Assembly (NCBI GenBank): GCA_043228905.1
Contig: JBHGNT010000080.1
Location: 37,725 to 101,724 of the forward strand
Origin: Azolla caroliniana
Taxonomy: Eukaryota; Polypodiophyta
Direction: 5' to 3'
DNA: 64,000 nucleotides
The translations under genes were made by a program, and so were the position numbers. Below the pieces are notes generated by a model, which was not told the origin of the DNA, made no database searches, and saw nothing but the letters and a program-made list of their open reading frames with translations. This document shows positions 1 through 9,525 of this stretch, one piece after another. How positions within the stretch are numbered: position 1 is the stretch's first letter; each line of letters opens with the position of its first letter.

Positions 1-218
1 GGACCGTTGAGGCAGCCGGGAAACGTTCGGACCCTCAAACGGAGGGAACACCGGCTCCCCATATTGAGACTCCCACGCCAAGGGAGGAACCGGAACCGGT
101 GCGCATGGCACCGGAATCAGAAGCCCCTGCACCACCGGCAGCACCGGCAAGTCCCATTCTGCCAGAGCCAGAAAGGTCAATGCAGCCTCCCTCGGCCAAC
201 CAAGAAGAAGCGCTGTCG
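1..218 (+). pseudogene. Proline/glutamate-rich ORF fragment cut by an LTR
   Basis: A reading frame is open from the left edge (frame starting at base 3) to a TGA at 216-218. It encodes about 71 residues rich in Pro, Glu and Ala, for example the stretch APAPPAAPASPILPEPE. The LTR of the next element begins at 214, so the stop is supplied by the LTR and the true C-terminus is lost. Acidic Pro-rich linkers of this kind occur between integrase and reverse transcriptase in copia elements, and a similar linker is seen at about 59.6-59.7 kb, but this match is too weak to name the protein. It is either a retroelement linker or a host gene fragment. Confidence 0.4.
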
Positions 219-332
219 TGACGATTTTCGGCTACGGTGTGAAACCGAGTGAGACGAATAAACCAAGGATGTGCAACATTGCACATGCACTTAGCAAATA
301 AACCTAGCCTAGTGGCACTTGAGTTCATACAG

Positions 333-402
333 AGGGGTGCAAGCAAGGATTGAACCTTGCACCTCTAACATACAAGATAATTGCCTTACCACTAGGACAA
401 CT
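333..402 (-). other. tRNA-like A-box/B-box module inside the LTR, antisense
   Basis: On the minus strand there is TAGTGGTAAGGC (A-box-like, + strand 383-394), then about 26 nt, then GGTTCAATCC (B-box-like, + strand 347-356), in the order and spacing of a tRNA gene internal promoter. A stem GCAAG/CTTGC surrounds the B box. The anticodon arm does not pair convincingly, so this is not called a tRNA gene. Comparable modules lie at about 8.95, 13.9, 41.6, 43.3 and 61.2 kb. Confidence 0.55.
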
Positions 403-589
403 ATCATATAGTGTAGATTATATGTATTTCCTTTTCATATACAAATTATAGACGAAACAACCATAGAAAACCATGTGCACAAAACCATGGTTTTAAACCC
501 ATGGTTTGTGCATGACATAAGCAAAACCGTGTGCACAAAACCATGGTTTTAGCCCATGGTTATGTGCATGTCACGAGCATGGAAAGACC

Positions 590-597
590 TATAAAAG
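590..597 (+). promoter_or_regulatory. TATA box of element 1 LTR
   Basis: TATAAAAG lies 264 bp before the LTR end and is followed by CT-rich leader sequence, the expected position for the U3/R promoter of an LTR retrotransposon. Confidence 0.6.
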
Positions 598-854
598 CCT
601 CTAGTTGGGCTTGTGTAAGGGGGGCTCAATATGTGAAATCACCAACACCATTATCATCAATATAATATTTGTCTTTATCTTCTTCATATTTTTCTACTTC
701 TCAAGTGTACAATTTTTCTTCTTCTCAAGTAAACCATTTTCATTTAATCTTACATTGATCGTCATCTAGCGTCGATAATTCCGCGATCATCCTCCCCAGT
801 CCAAGACCCCGGTGGTCACTCGAGTAGCACACGCACGCACGAATCTTCGCGACA

Positions 855-876
855 TCATTTGGTGAACCCGACGTGA
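855..876 (+). other. Putative primer binding site of element 1
   Basis: Directly after the LTR terminus comes TCATTTGGTGAACCCGACGT. The TGGTGAACCCGACG part would pair with a tRNA 3' end ending in CCA. The primer tRNA was not identified. Confidence 0.5.
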
Positions 877-898
877 AGAGCAACAGGGGAGGACGAAG

Positions 899-3124
899 AT
901 GGATGGCGAATATCTCATGGAGGCAATGTCAAGAAGGATGATGGAGTTTCTGAGAGAAGGGAAAAGAAGAAATGAAGCCCAACAAGCCGTCGACAAGGTA
1001 GTCGAACAAATGAGCTATTTCAACAGTGCCGAAGTCCAAAGTTTCCTAAAAGTCTACAATGCGGAGATGGATTCAAGAGGTGTGGACAAAGCTATGAGGC
1101 TAGAGTACTTTTGTCGGGTGGTGTCTCAACCGATCTTCAAAGATGTAAAAGAGCTTCTAGAAGCTCATGATTCGTGGGCGACTTTCGAGAAGGCTCTATT
1201 GGAGGAATATGGCTATGAGAGACTGAAGGGACAAGATCGACGCAACTTCGACCAATGGGTGACATCAGCGAAGACCCACCAAGGTGCGACACAAGCATTC
1301 GTAGACTTCGAGCATCATTTTTCTCAATTGTCGGAGCGGGAACAAAGATTGGTGGGGGTCGATAAGGTCCTTATGTTCGTGAAGTCAATCGATCGAATGG
1401 AAAGGATGGCGATCGGCCTCAAACTCGAAGAAGATGATGGTGCAAATGGCCTCATCGAGGATTGGAGCAAAGTGGAAAGTGTATGCCGACTACACGATAA
1501 GGGGCAAGCGAGAATATCGACGACAACAAGACGGCCCATGAGGGACGATCGAAGAGGGACGAGATGCAACAACGCACCACCAACAAAAGAAATGAAGCTT
1601 AAAAGGGAGACAAAACCGAGGCGAATGGTGATCGAGGAAGAAGAGACCTCCCAACAAATGCGGGTTAATGAAGTGGCCGATACAAAGGCTCTGGTTCGGT
1701 ATGACGGTACCGAGAGAGAAGGTGTGAAACAAGTCACCTTCTTGTCTTACAAAGAAACGACGGCGAAGGAGGAGGCCGATGACTCGAGGACGGCGAACAC
1801 CACTTCGAGGGAGGATAAATGTTTCGGAACATGCATTGTGTACGAAACATCGGGTGATGACGGCGCAAGCATGAGAAAAGCTTGCATGATCGAGGGAGAA
1901 AAAGTGCTTGAGTCTGAAGAGATTGAGGAGGTAGCCATGACAAACGACATTGAGTCGAAGGTGGCTATGGATGAGTCGACGACGGATAGCCATGTCGACA
2001 CTTTCTTCACGCTTGTTCCAGAGACTTCGGCGGTTGTGCCCATGTGCCAATGTGAGACCAGAGAGACGGAAGGTGGTGACAGGAAGACGAAGGCCCAACA
2101 CAAGGAGGAAGAAGATCGAGGAAGAAAGGATATCCCCACACCTATTCTAGAGACTTCGGCGGTTGTGCACGTGCGCCAACGTGAGACCGAAGAGACAGAA
2201 TGTGTGGACAAAAAAGAGGACGACCGGAAGGGCGATGAAGAAGACAAGGTAAATGTAAATGAACGAAGGGATTCCTTCACACTGGTTCCGGAGACTTCGG
2301 CAGTCGAGACCGTGTGTCGACATAAGACCGAAGATAAAGGAGGTGGCGAAGAGGAGACAATATGGCTCGAGGTGAGCATACACGGAGGGAAGGATATGGC
2401 CGACGTGGAGGCCAAGGATGAAGCTGCGGTTGAGTTCGATGGAGAGGTTGCATGCGGGAAGGAAGGAAGAGTCGAGAACCGGTTGAACCGGAAGACGATC
2501 CGGCCGGGATTCCGACCCGAACGAAGGAAGATCCACATGGGAGCCGATCGACCGGGGCCGACCCGGCCGAAACCTGATTCGGCGAAAATCGATCGGACGA
2601 TTCCGATCCAAAAGGGGGCCGACCCAGCCAGAATCAATCGGTCGAGCCCGACTCGGGGAAATGTGAATGCAGACGAAGGCCAACCAAGCCAAGAAGCGAT
2701 CGGTGGAGACCGATCCGGACAAGGGCAAACCCGGCCTAATCGGAGATCGACACGAACGATCTACAATACCCAGTTGAAGACGGTGAGCGTGAGGAGTGGC
2801 CAGGAGTCCAATCGAAGGACACGCGCGCTGGACGAAGGAAGAGCGGTCGTATCGACGACATCGTTCGGTAGATCTACTACAACCGATCGGGGAAGAAGGT
2901 GTGAGCGTTGGATATGGTGGATCGGGTGGCTACGGTGGTTCGGTTGGAAAGATTGCGCATACTCGAAGTGGAAGACGAAGTCGACGAGCGTGCAGAGGAA
3001 CTTGGTTGATCACCGTTGCCAAAGATCTCACCTCTTCACCTTTCTCGGCACATACCGGAGGATGTGCAGGTTTGGTGGGGGTGGATGTCGTGACGATTTT
3101 CGGCTACGGTGTGAAACCGAGTGA
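899..3124 (+). CDS. Gag-like polyprotein of non-autonomous gypsy-type element 1
   Basis: This 741-residue ORF starts 45 bp after the 5' LTR. Residues ~1-190 form a helical Gag-like region that aligns by eye with the start of the element 2 polyprotein: WATFEKALLEEYG matches WEAFEVELKRTF, and VDKVLMFVKSIDR matches PDKVIMFLRAVDV. The middle is acidic and carries three degenerate repeats around an ETSAV core (about residues 374, 416 and 463). The C-terminal ~150 residues are Arg/Pro-rich and basic. No zinc knuckle, protease, RT or integrase motif is visible, so the element would depend on enzymes from a relative. The stop codon lies inside the 3' LTR, so the last 13 residues are LTR-encoded. Gag assignment is by homology to the neighbouring gag-pol and by position. 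Confidence 0.75.
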   Translation: MDGEYLMEAMSRRMMEFLREGKRRNEAQQAVDKVVEQMSYFNSAEVQSFLKVYNAEMDSRGVDKAMRLEYFCRVVSQPIFKDVKELLEAHDSWATFEKALLEEYGYERLKGQDRRNFDQWVTSAKTHQGATQAFVDFEHHFSQLSEREQRLVGVDKVLMFVKSIDRMERMAIGLKLEEDDGANGLIEDWSKVESVCRLHDKGQARISTTTRRPMRDDRRGTRCNNAPPTKEMKLKRETKPRRMVIEEEETSQQMRVNEVADTKALVRYDGTEREGVKQVTFLSYKETTAKEEADDSRTANTTSREDKCFGTCIVYETSGDDGASMRKACMIEGEKVLESEEIEEVAMTNDIESKVAMDESTTDSHVDTFFTLVPETSAVVPMCQCETRETEGGDRKTKAQHKEEEDRGRKDIPTPILETSAVVHVRQRETEETECVDKKEDDRKGDEEDKVNVNERRDSFTLVPETSAVETVCRHKTEDKGGGEEETIWLEVSIHGGKDMADVEAKDEAAVEFDGEVACGKEGRVENRLNRKTIRPGFRPERRKIHMGADRPGPTRPKPDSAKIDRTIPIQKGADPARINRSSPTRGNVNADEGQPSQEAIGGDRSGQGQTRPNRRSTRTIYNTQLKTVSVRSGQESNRRTRALDEGRAVVSTTSFGRSTTTDRGRRCERWIWWIGWLRWFGWKDCAYSKWKTKSTSVQRNLVDHRCQRSHLFTFLGTYRRMCRFGGGGCRDDFRLRCETE

Positions 3125-3430
3125 GACGAATAAACCAAGGATGTGCAACATTGCACATGCACTTAGCAAATAAACCTAGCCTAGTGGCACTTGAGTTCAT
3201 ACAGAGGGGTGCAAGCAAGGATTGAACCTTGCACCTCTAACATACAAGATAATTGCCTTACCACTAGGACAACTATCATATAGTGTAGATTATATGTATT
3301 TCCTTTTCATATACAAATTATAGAAGAAACAACCATAGAAAACCATGTGCACAAAATCATGGTTTTAAACCCATGGTTTGTGCATGGTTTGTGCATGGTT
3401 TGTGCATGGTTTTAAACCCATGGTTTGTGC
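3086..3430 (+). repeat. Truncated 3' LTR of element 1
   Basis: It repeats the 5' LTR from TGTCGTGACG (offset 2872) for about 290 bp. It then degenerates into three tandem GGTTTGTGCAT copies and a duplicated AAACCCATGGTTTGTGC before stopping abruptly at a join with element 2 coding sequence near 3431. The tRNA-like segment is retained (about 3205-3274, minus strand). The TATA box and U5 are missing. A G-rich polypurine stretch (GGTGGGGGTGGA) precedes it. Confidence 0.85.
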
Positions 3431-3470
3431 AACCGACGGGCTTCAAGCAAGCATCCATGGGCTACGATAG

Positions 3471-6400
3471 CAAAATCCGACATGGGAGGCGTTTGAAGTA
3501 GAGCTAAAGAGGACGTTCGCCATCGAGGATTCCTCCAAGGCGACACGAAGGGGATTCGAAGATTGGGTGGAGACGCCGGACAAGGGATTGAAGGTCGTTG
3601 ATGTGTTTTCGGCATTCGAAAGCCGGTTCGGGAGGTTGTCCGCGAGAGATCAAGCTATCCTCGTACCGGACAAGGTGATCATGTTCTTGCGAGCCGTGGA
3701 CGTCCGGGACCAGAAAGATCTCGGAGTGCTCTTGGAGGACACGACCACGGAGAGCGGCCTCACCGAAACATGGGAAAGCGTGCGGGATATCATCGCGCGA
3801 TACACGAAGAGGGGGCAATGGCTTGCCGACGAAGAAAAGAGGGTTTCGGAACCGATTCCGAAACCGAGAACCGGATTGGAAGACCATCAACTGAGGGCTC
3901 GAGAGACTACAACCGAGAAGGGGATTGATGCATCTACGGTGGAGCAACTATTGAAGGAGATGGAGAATCTGAAGATCGCGATGGTGAAGAAGTCGGATGA
4001 CCGCCCCACAAGCTCCAAGTATACGGACCGACGGTGCATATGGTGCGATAGCGCCGAACACGATCGGAGGGATTGCGACGAGCATAAGGAGGCGCTACGG
4101 CGGGATCTCATCTACTACGAGGGAAACCGGATTCATTCGATGGACTCTCGGAAGCCACTCCGACCGAACTTCCGGAAAGGCGGCATGAAGAAGATGCTCG
4201 AGGAGGAATTGGCGGCGAGAAGCAACTATGCGACAACCGCGGGAATATGTGTCGGGGAGTCATCGAGAGCAAAGACGTCTTTTTGGCCGGAAGTTCTAGA
4301 AAACACCGAGAAAACCGACTCCAACGAGATCCGAAGCACCGCGGAAGGCGTCCGGGAAGCTACGGGATGGGAGTGCCCTGTCGACAAGAATAGCATATAC
4401 GCCCTGTGTCAATTGCATAAGGTGTATGTGGACGAGAAACGACGACGAACGGAGGATGCGGCCGGGCCATCGAAGATACCGGAAAGTTGGAACTCCGGAG
4501 GTAAGGGAAAAGAAAAGGCGACTCCGGCATTCAAGCTCGCCTCGGACATAGAACAACAAACCGACTTGAAAAGAGTGTTCGAGGAAAGAATCTTGGATAG
4601 CCGGGTAGATTTATCGCTTCGGGAGCTACTCGGAATAGCAAAGAAGGAGTTCCACGATCTTCTCGTGGATCTCGTGAAGCGAAAAAGACAAAGTACGGAG
4701 GAAAATGCTCCAAGGGTGAATGCGAACACCGTTTTAATGAACGACACCGAAGCGGAGGACGAAATTCCGAACTCCCATTATACAAGGCCACATTGGGCAC
4801 GCGCGACTACGGAGACTCCGGTCCGAATCGGCAACATCAAAGAACCCGTGCTAGCATTGATTGATCACGGATCGGAGATCAACTTGATGTCCAAGGAGTT
4901 CTACTGGAAGGGGAAGTGGCCTATTAACACCAACCATGGATGGAAGATTCGGGCGGCCACCAAAGCAACGGAAGATCTATTTGCGGCTTGTCCGGATGTG
5001 ACGGTGAAGATCGGGGATGTCGAGATCGACCAAAATTTCTTCGTGCAAGATGAGGTTTCACATTCCGTCATCCTCGGCCAACCCTTTATCACGGCATCAC
5101 GGATGGAGACGAAGGTGCTCGATAGCGGTGCGGCTTTTGCGCGAATTCGGAGCCAAAACGGTGGGAAATCCGTCCAATTCCTAACGGTGCCGGCAAATCA
5201 CGAAAGGAACAAGAGGGAACTCTTGTCCCAAGTGAGAATGGATTTTTTAAAGCGGACTGTTGCGGAGTGGGGAAGTGATAGTCCGAGAAGCGCTGATACC
5301 CCACACAGGAAGAAAACTCTCGGAGCAAAACATGTACAAATAGGTCCGGATGGGGCATCTACGTACACGACCGTAACCGGAGGATTGAAGAAAGGATACC
5401 GACAAGTGGAGGATAAGTTGCGGTCGGCATCAATAATAAAAGAAGATGAAGAAATCGTGGGGATAGTCGAAGAAGTGTTCTATGGGAGCACGCTACAACG
5501 ACTTGAAGAACTTGCGGAAGATAAAAGCCAAGGGAACCGGGTAGTCCCGATGGAATCGGTCGAGATGTACGAGATCATTGCGAAAATGGAGCCGGATACG
5601 CTCCGTAAAGAAGAAGCAATGGTAAGTACGAAATACAAGACCGTGGAGAAGAAGTTGAAACCGGCCGCGGGACCACTACCCGCCGATAGCGAACAAAAGA
5701 GGAAAGAAGTCTCAGGAGATCCGACACTTCGGAAGTCCGTGGATATCGGACATGCCTTCACGGATGAGACCCGGAAGAAACTTCGGATCGGTGGAGGTGG
5801 GTTCCTATTACAGAAAGAAGAAGAACGGTTTCGCGAGATGTTGGAGCAACACGGCAAAGCGTTTGCATTTACATCAAGGGAGATAGGGTGCGTCGATCCG
5901 AGAATAGTGGAGCCGATGGTGATCTTTACGATTGACCATGTACCGTGGAATCTGAAGCCGATTCCGGTGCCACGAGCGCATATTCCAAAAGTCATTGACT
6001 TGCTCAAGGAGAAGGTGGCGATGGGGATTCTAGAGCCATCAACTGCTCCGTACTCAAATCGATGGTTTACGGTTCCGAAGAAGAATGGGTCACTCCGATT
6101 TATCCAAGACTTGCAACCGGTGAATAAGGTCACGATCCGGAACTCGGGAGTCGGTCCGATAGTGGACGAATTTGCGGAAGCTTTTGCCGGTCGTGCAATA
6201 TACTCCATCGGAGACCTATACTCGGGGTATGACCAATTCCAACTAGCCGTGGAGAGCCGAGACATCACAACCATGCGAACACCGATAGGATTAGTCCGAA
6301 TGTGCACACTACCACAAGGAGCGACAAACTCGGTTGCTCATATGATGAACGCGATGAACAAGGTGCTTCGAGACTGCATTCCGGAGATAACGATGCCGTT

Positions 6401-8882
6401 CCTCGATGACATTCCGATGAAAGGATGCGCAGTCGAAGAAAAAGATGAGACTATGGATGATCGGGGATGCCGAAAGTTCGTGGTCGACCATATTCATGCT
6501 TGCGAGAAAGTGTTGCGAAAGCTAGAAGATGTGCACCTAACACTTTCCGGGGAGAAATCGGCATTCGGGCAAGAAGAAATATTGGTGGTCGGACATCTAT
6601 GTGGGCCCTACGGCCGAAGACCGTCACCAACAAAGATTGATGCGATTCAAGCTATGGAGGAAGTATGCGAGTCAACATCCGAAGTCCGAAGGTTTCTCGG
6701 TGCATGTGCATTCTATCACATATGGATTCCGCACTATGCACATATAGCGGATCCACTCTACCACTTGTTGCGGAAAGGTAAGAAATTCGAATGGAAACCG
6801 GAACACACCAAAGCCATGAAGAAATTGAAGAAGACACTTCGGAGGGCGGAAGCACTTAAGAAGCCGAGCTACGACCGACCGATCATAGTAACGGTTGATA
6901 CAAGTCCAACCGGTATCGGGTGGGTCATCAATCAAGCCGACTCGGATGGTTCGCGGTATCCGATCCGATTCGGAGCAAAGGTTCTCAACGAAAGGCAACG
7001 TGGATATGCACAAGTCAAAAGAGAACTGTGGGGAGTCGTGTCAGCGATAAAGTCGGATCGGGATTATTTGATCGGAGCCAAAGTGGTGATCGAGACGGAT
7101 TGTCTTCCGATACTCGGGATGATGCGGTGTTGTACGATACCAGATGTAGCTATGCTAAGGTGGGTTGCATATGTCAAATCGCTTAACCCAGAGGTTCGAC
7201 ACATCTCGGGGAAGGAAAACGCGGTAGCGGATATGTTATCAAGGGCTCGGTTCGGAGACGACATAACCGAATCGGATAATGAAGAAGTTTCCGAAGACTA
7301 CTTCGCGTCGGAGCACATATGCCGAGTGAACGTAATCCGAGAATTTCGGGAAGAAGAATATGAGGGAGAAAGTTTGATGATCGGAAAGATGTTACAAGAG
7401 GCCGAGGACTCGACAAACGATAAAGGAAGAAGAGCCGAGATCCGAAGGAAGAAGAGGCAAGTCCAAAAGTTCTTCTTGGAAAATGGATTAATATGGAGGG
7501 CGCCGAAAAGACCGGATGGTATACCACTTCGAGTAGTCGGGACAAAAGAGCAACGAAACCGGATAATGTCCGAGTTTCACGAATCCGATTGGGCTGGACA
7601 CCGAGGAACATGGGCAACATTTGTGAAGATCAAGCAAAAATATTGGTGGAAGAAAATGTACAAAGATATTGCGGAGTTTACGGAAAGCTGCGAGAAATGT
7701 CAAGTCTACTCCGGGGTTCGACATCGAGATGAGTTACATCCGACATTCTCACCGACAATCAACTTCAAGTGGATGGTCGACATAGTGGCCATGCCGATCG
7801 GGATCGGACAAAAGAAATACTTGGTATTAGCTCGGGAAGATCTCATGAATCAAGTAGAAGGTCGAGCGCTTCAGAGGAAAACGTGTTCCGCGGTATGCCA
7901 ATTTCTTTTGGAGGAAGTATTTTGCAGGTACGGGTGCGTAGGACAAGTGATTGCGGACCGGGGAGAACTCGACTCGGACAAAGCTAGGGGATTCTTCGCC
8001 AAACACGGAGTTCGGTTATCACTGACAACGGCATACAATCCGGAGGCCAACGGGAAAGTCGAACGAGGACATAGTCCGATCGTGAAAGCACTTGCGAAGG
8101 CATGCGATGGAAAGGTGAAGGACTGGCCGCAGATGCTTCCGTATGCACTATGGGCGGATCGGACGACGCATAGCTCCATAACCAGTTACATGCCGGCAGA
8201 ACTCATGACCGGACAAGCACCGGTAATGCCGACGGAAACCGCAATCGCAACATGGGCAGTGCTACCGTGGAAGGAAGAGATGAGCCGGGAAGAACTACTA
8301 GCGGTCCGGATACGACAACTAGAGGGAAGACCGGCAGACATAGCGGAAGCAATACGCCGACAACAAGAAGCACGATTAAGGAACAAAAGCCGGTTCGACA
8401 CAAAGCACCGACTACGACCGAGGAGGATTGAAGAAGGAGACTGGGTGATCGTCTATGACAGTAGTTTGGACCATCAACATACAACGATGCGGAAATTCGC
8501 GAAAAGGTGGTTCGGGCCATACGAGGTTCGGAAAGTCTTCGACAACGGAACGTACCGACTGTCCGAGTTGGATGGAACAATACTACGAGTGCCTATAGCC
8601 GGGAAGCGGGTGAAGATTTTCAAGAAGCGGACCGACGACAAACCCTATGTGATCCAAGCCAAGGCCGACAACGAGGAGCAATCGGACGAAGACCACGGTG
8701 ATGCGGGAAGCGAAGAAAGTAAATTACAACTCATAGTCGACATAAGGGGAGAATCGGAGGAAGCTTTGGGTGAAGACGGATATGGGGAATCGAGAACTTC
8801 GGCACATACCGGAGGATGTGCGGGTTCGGAGGGGGCGAGTGTCGTAGTGTATTCCACACACTACGTGAAAACCATAAAATAA
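3471..8882 (+). CDS. Gag-pol polyprotein of a Ty3/gypsy-type element, 5'-truncated
   Basis: One frame is open from 3471 (just after a TAG) to 8882, about 1,800 residues; no clear native start remains because the Gag N-terminus was lost at the 3431 join. Numbering from base 3567, a zinc knuckle C-X2-C-X4-H-X4-C is at ~157-170. The protease active site reads IDHGSEINL at ~433, with DHG instead of DS/TG. The RT has DLYSGYDQ and FLDD at ~945-948, in place of the usual YxDD. RNase H has VTVDTSPTG at ~1111. The integrase zinc finger is H1338/H/C1375/C and its catalytic triad D1405, D1464, E1499 shows the D-35-E spacing. The order PR-RT-RH-INT is that of Ty3/gypsy. The intact length suggests recent activity of the family; this copy lacks a 5' end. 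Confidence 0.88.
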   Translation, partial: QNPTWEAFEVELKRTFAIEDSSKATRRGFEDWVETPDKGLKVVDVFSAFESRFGRLSARDQAILVPDKVIMFLRAVDVRDQKDLGVLLEDTTTESGLTETWESVRDIIARYTKRGQWLADEEKRVSEPIPKPRTGLEDHQLRARETTTEKGIDASTVEQLLKEMENLKIAMVKKSDDRPTSSKYTDRRCIWCDSAEHDRRDCDEHKEALRRDLIYYEGNRIHSMDSRKPLRPNFRKGGMKKMLEEELAARSNYATTAGICVGESSRAKTSFWPEVLENTEKTDSNEIRSTAEGVREATGWECPVDKNSIYALCQLHKVYVDEKRRRTEDAAGPSKIPESWNSGGKGKEKATPAFKLASDIEQQTDLKRVFEERILDSRVDLSLRELLGIAKKEFHDLLVDLVKRKRQSTEENAPRVNANTVLMNDTEAEDEIPNSHYTRPHWARATTETPVRIGNIKEPVLALIDHGSEINLMSKEFYWKGKWPINTNHGWKIRAATKATEDLFAACPDVTVKIGDVEIDQNFFVQDEVSHSVILGQPFITASRMETKVLDSGAAFARIRSQNGGKSVQFLTVPANHERNKRELLSQVRMDFLKRTVAEWGSDSPRSADTPHRKKTLGAKHVQIGPDGASTYTTVTGGLKKGYRQVEDKLRSASIIKEDEEIVGIVEEVFYGSTLQRLEELAEDKSQGNRVVPMESVEMYEIIAKMEPDTLRKEEAMVSTKYKTVEKKLKPAAGPLPADSEQKRKEVSGDPTLRKSVDIGHAFTDETRKKLRIGGGGFLLQKEEERFREMLEQHGKAFAFTSREIGCVDPRIVEPMVIFTIDHVPWNLKPIPVPRAHIPKVIDLLKEKVAMGILEPSTAPYSNRWFTVPKKNGSLRFIQDLQPVNKVTIRNSGVGPIVDEFAEAFAGRAIYSIGDLYSGYDQFQLAVESRDITTMRTPIGLVRMCTLPQGATNSVAHMMNAMNKVLRDCIPEITMPFLDDIPMKGCAVEEKDETMDDRGCRKFVVDHIHACEKVLRKLEDVHLTLSGEKSAFGQEEILVVGHLCGPYGRRPSPTKIDAIQAMEEVCESTSEVRRFLGACAFYHIWIPHYAHIADPLYHLLRKGKKFEWKPEHTKAMKKLKKTLRRAEALKKPSYDRPIIVTVDTSPTGIGWVINQADSDGSRYPIRFGAKVLNERQRGYAQVKRELWGVVSAIKSDRDYLIGAKVVIETDCLPILGMMRCCTIPDVAMLRWVAYVKSLNPEVRHISGKENAVADMLSRARFGDDITESDNEEVSEDYFASEHICRVNVIREFREEEYEGESLMIGKMLQEAEDSTNDKGRRAEIRRKKRQVQKFFLENGLIWRAPKRPDGIPLRVVGTKEQRNRIMSEFHESDWAGHRGTWATFVKIKQKYWWKKMYKDIAEFTESCEKCQVYSGVRHRDELHPTFSPTINFKWMVDIVAMPIGIGQKKYLVLAREDLMNQVEGRALQRKTCSAVCQFLLEEVFCRYGCVGQVIADRGELDSDKARGFFAKHGVRLSLTTAYNPEANGKVERGHSPIVKALAKACDGKVKDWPQMLPYALWADRTTHSSITSYMPAELMTGQAPVMPTETAIATWAVLPWKEEMSREELLAVRIRQLEGRPADIAEAIRRQQEARLRNKSRFDTKHRLRPRRIEEGDWVIVYDSSLDHQHTTMRKFAKRWFGPYEVRKVFDNGTYRLSELDGTILRVPIAGKRVKIFKKRTDDKPYVIQAKADNEEQSDEDHGDAGSEESKLQLIVDIRGESEEALGEDGYGESRTSAHTGGCAGSEGASVVVYSTHYVKTIK

Positions 8883-8940
8883 TATATCCGAATTTAGATA
8901 CATATAAATAAATAAATAATATATCAAAAGAATTTATCAC

Positions 8941-9007
8941 GTGCATAGGGCAGGATTCGAACCATGCACCTCCACGTAGATAAACCCCAACTTTACCATT
9001 GTAATAA
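8941..9007 (-). other. tRNA-like A-box/B-box module inside element 2 LTR, antisense
   Basis: The minus strand reads ACAATGGTAAAGT (A-box-like), about 26 nt, then GGTTCGAATCC, a perfect B-box core (complement at 8953-8963). It begins about 100 bp from the LTR start, the same relative place and strand as in element 1. The stems are only partly paired, so a functional tRNA is unlikely. Confidence 0.6.
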
Positions 9008-9261
9008 CTTATCTTTAGTGTTATAAATATAGATTTAATACGTATAAGACCTTTATTTACACATACCTTTATTAAAGGGTAAAAATCATGTATTCTTTAG
9101 AGTGTGAATATTTTATTTACACGTGACATTAAAAGTGACTCATGCACATCTAGCGTGCACGAGCCCTATATTTAGGAAATGACAAAGCATCACATGCACA
9201 TTTAGTGTGCATGGACACTTTAGGTGAAAAAGCATGAAGCCATGCTTAGCCTCTTCCATCT

Positions 9262-9269
9262 TTATATAA
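9262..9269 (+). promoter_or_regulatory. TATA box of element 2 LTR
   Basis: TTATATAA followed by GGAGGAG, in the central part of the LTR, matches the expected U3 promoter position. Confidence 0.5.
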
Positions 9270-9525
9270 GGAGGAGAAAAATATGTATATGGTTTTTGAT
9301 TAATATACAAGTTTTTGATCAATCTAATATATTCGTGGGATTCACGAATTTTGCCATCTAATTGCTCTTATAATCTAAATATTGTTTTAATTACACTAAA
9401 CTCGTGGGATTCACGAGATTGCTATCTTACTTCTCTTTCCACTATTCATATCTAGCCTTAAGTTGTATTCCTCTTCCTCCTAGTCAAAAACCTCGGCGGT
9501 TCCCACCCGACTCACGCAACGATCC

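Larger units (their letters stand above)
214..854 (+). repeat. 5' LTR of gag-only retroelement 1
   Basis: The 641-bp LTR starts TGTCGTGACG and ends CTTCGCGACA, giving short inverted termini TGTCG/CGACA. The same start is repeated at 3086, which fixes the LTR boundary. It contains a tRNA-like segment on the opposite strand, several CCATGG-centred palindromes (about 470-565), a TATA box near 590 and CT/TTC-rich U5 sequence. The 5 bp before it are AGCGC; the matching target duplication cannot be checked because the 3' LTR is truncated. Confidence 0.88.
8840..9525 (+). repeat. 3' LTR of element 2, 3' end uncertain
   Basis: It starts TGTCGTAGTG after the G-rich tract CGGAGGGGGCGAG, and the gag-pol stop codon lies 41 bp inside it. 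It carries an antisense tRNA-like segment (8941-9007), a TATA box near 9262 and two copies of CGTGGGATTCACGA (about 9333 and 9402). Its end resembles the U5 of element 1 (CCTCCTAGTC... against CCTCCCCAGTC...) up to about 9525, where sequence passes into another ORF without a clear CA terminus. Confidence 0.65.

Noticed and set aside
333-402. A functional tRNA gene
   Set aside because: A- and B-box-like sequences are present, but the anticodon arm does not pair and the T-arm loop is one base too long, so only a tRNA-like module is claimed. The same caution applies to the other modules.
1490-2728. Minus-strand ORFs of 193-296 residues opposite the element 1 gag
   Set aside because: Codon pattern and homology support the plus-strand Gag; the antisense frames are Ser/Pro-rich mirrors of its Glu/Arg-rich codons.
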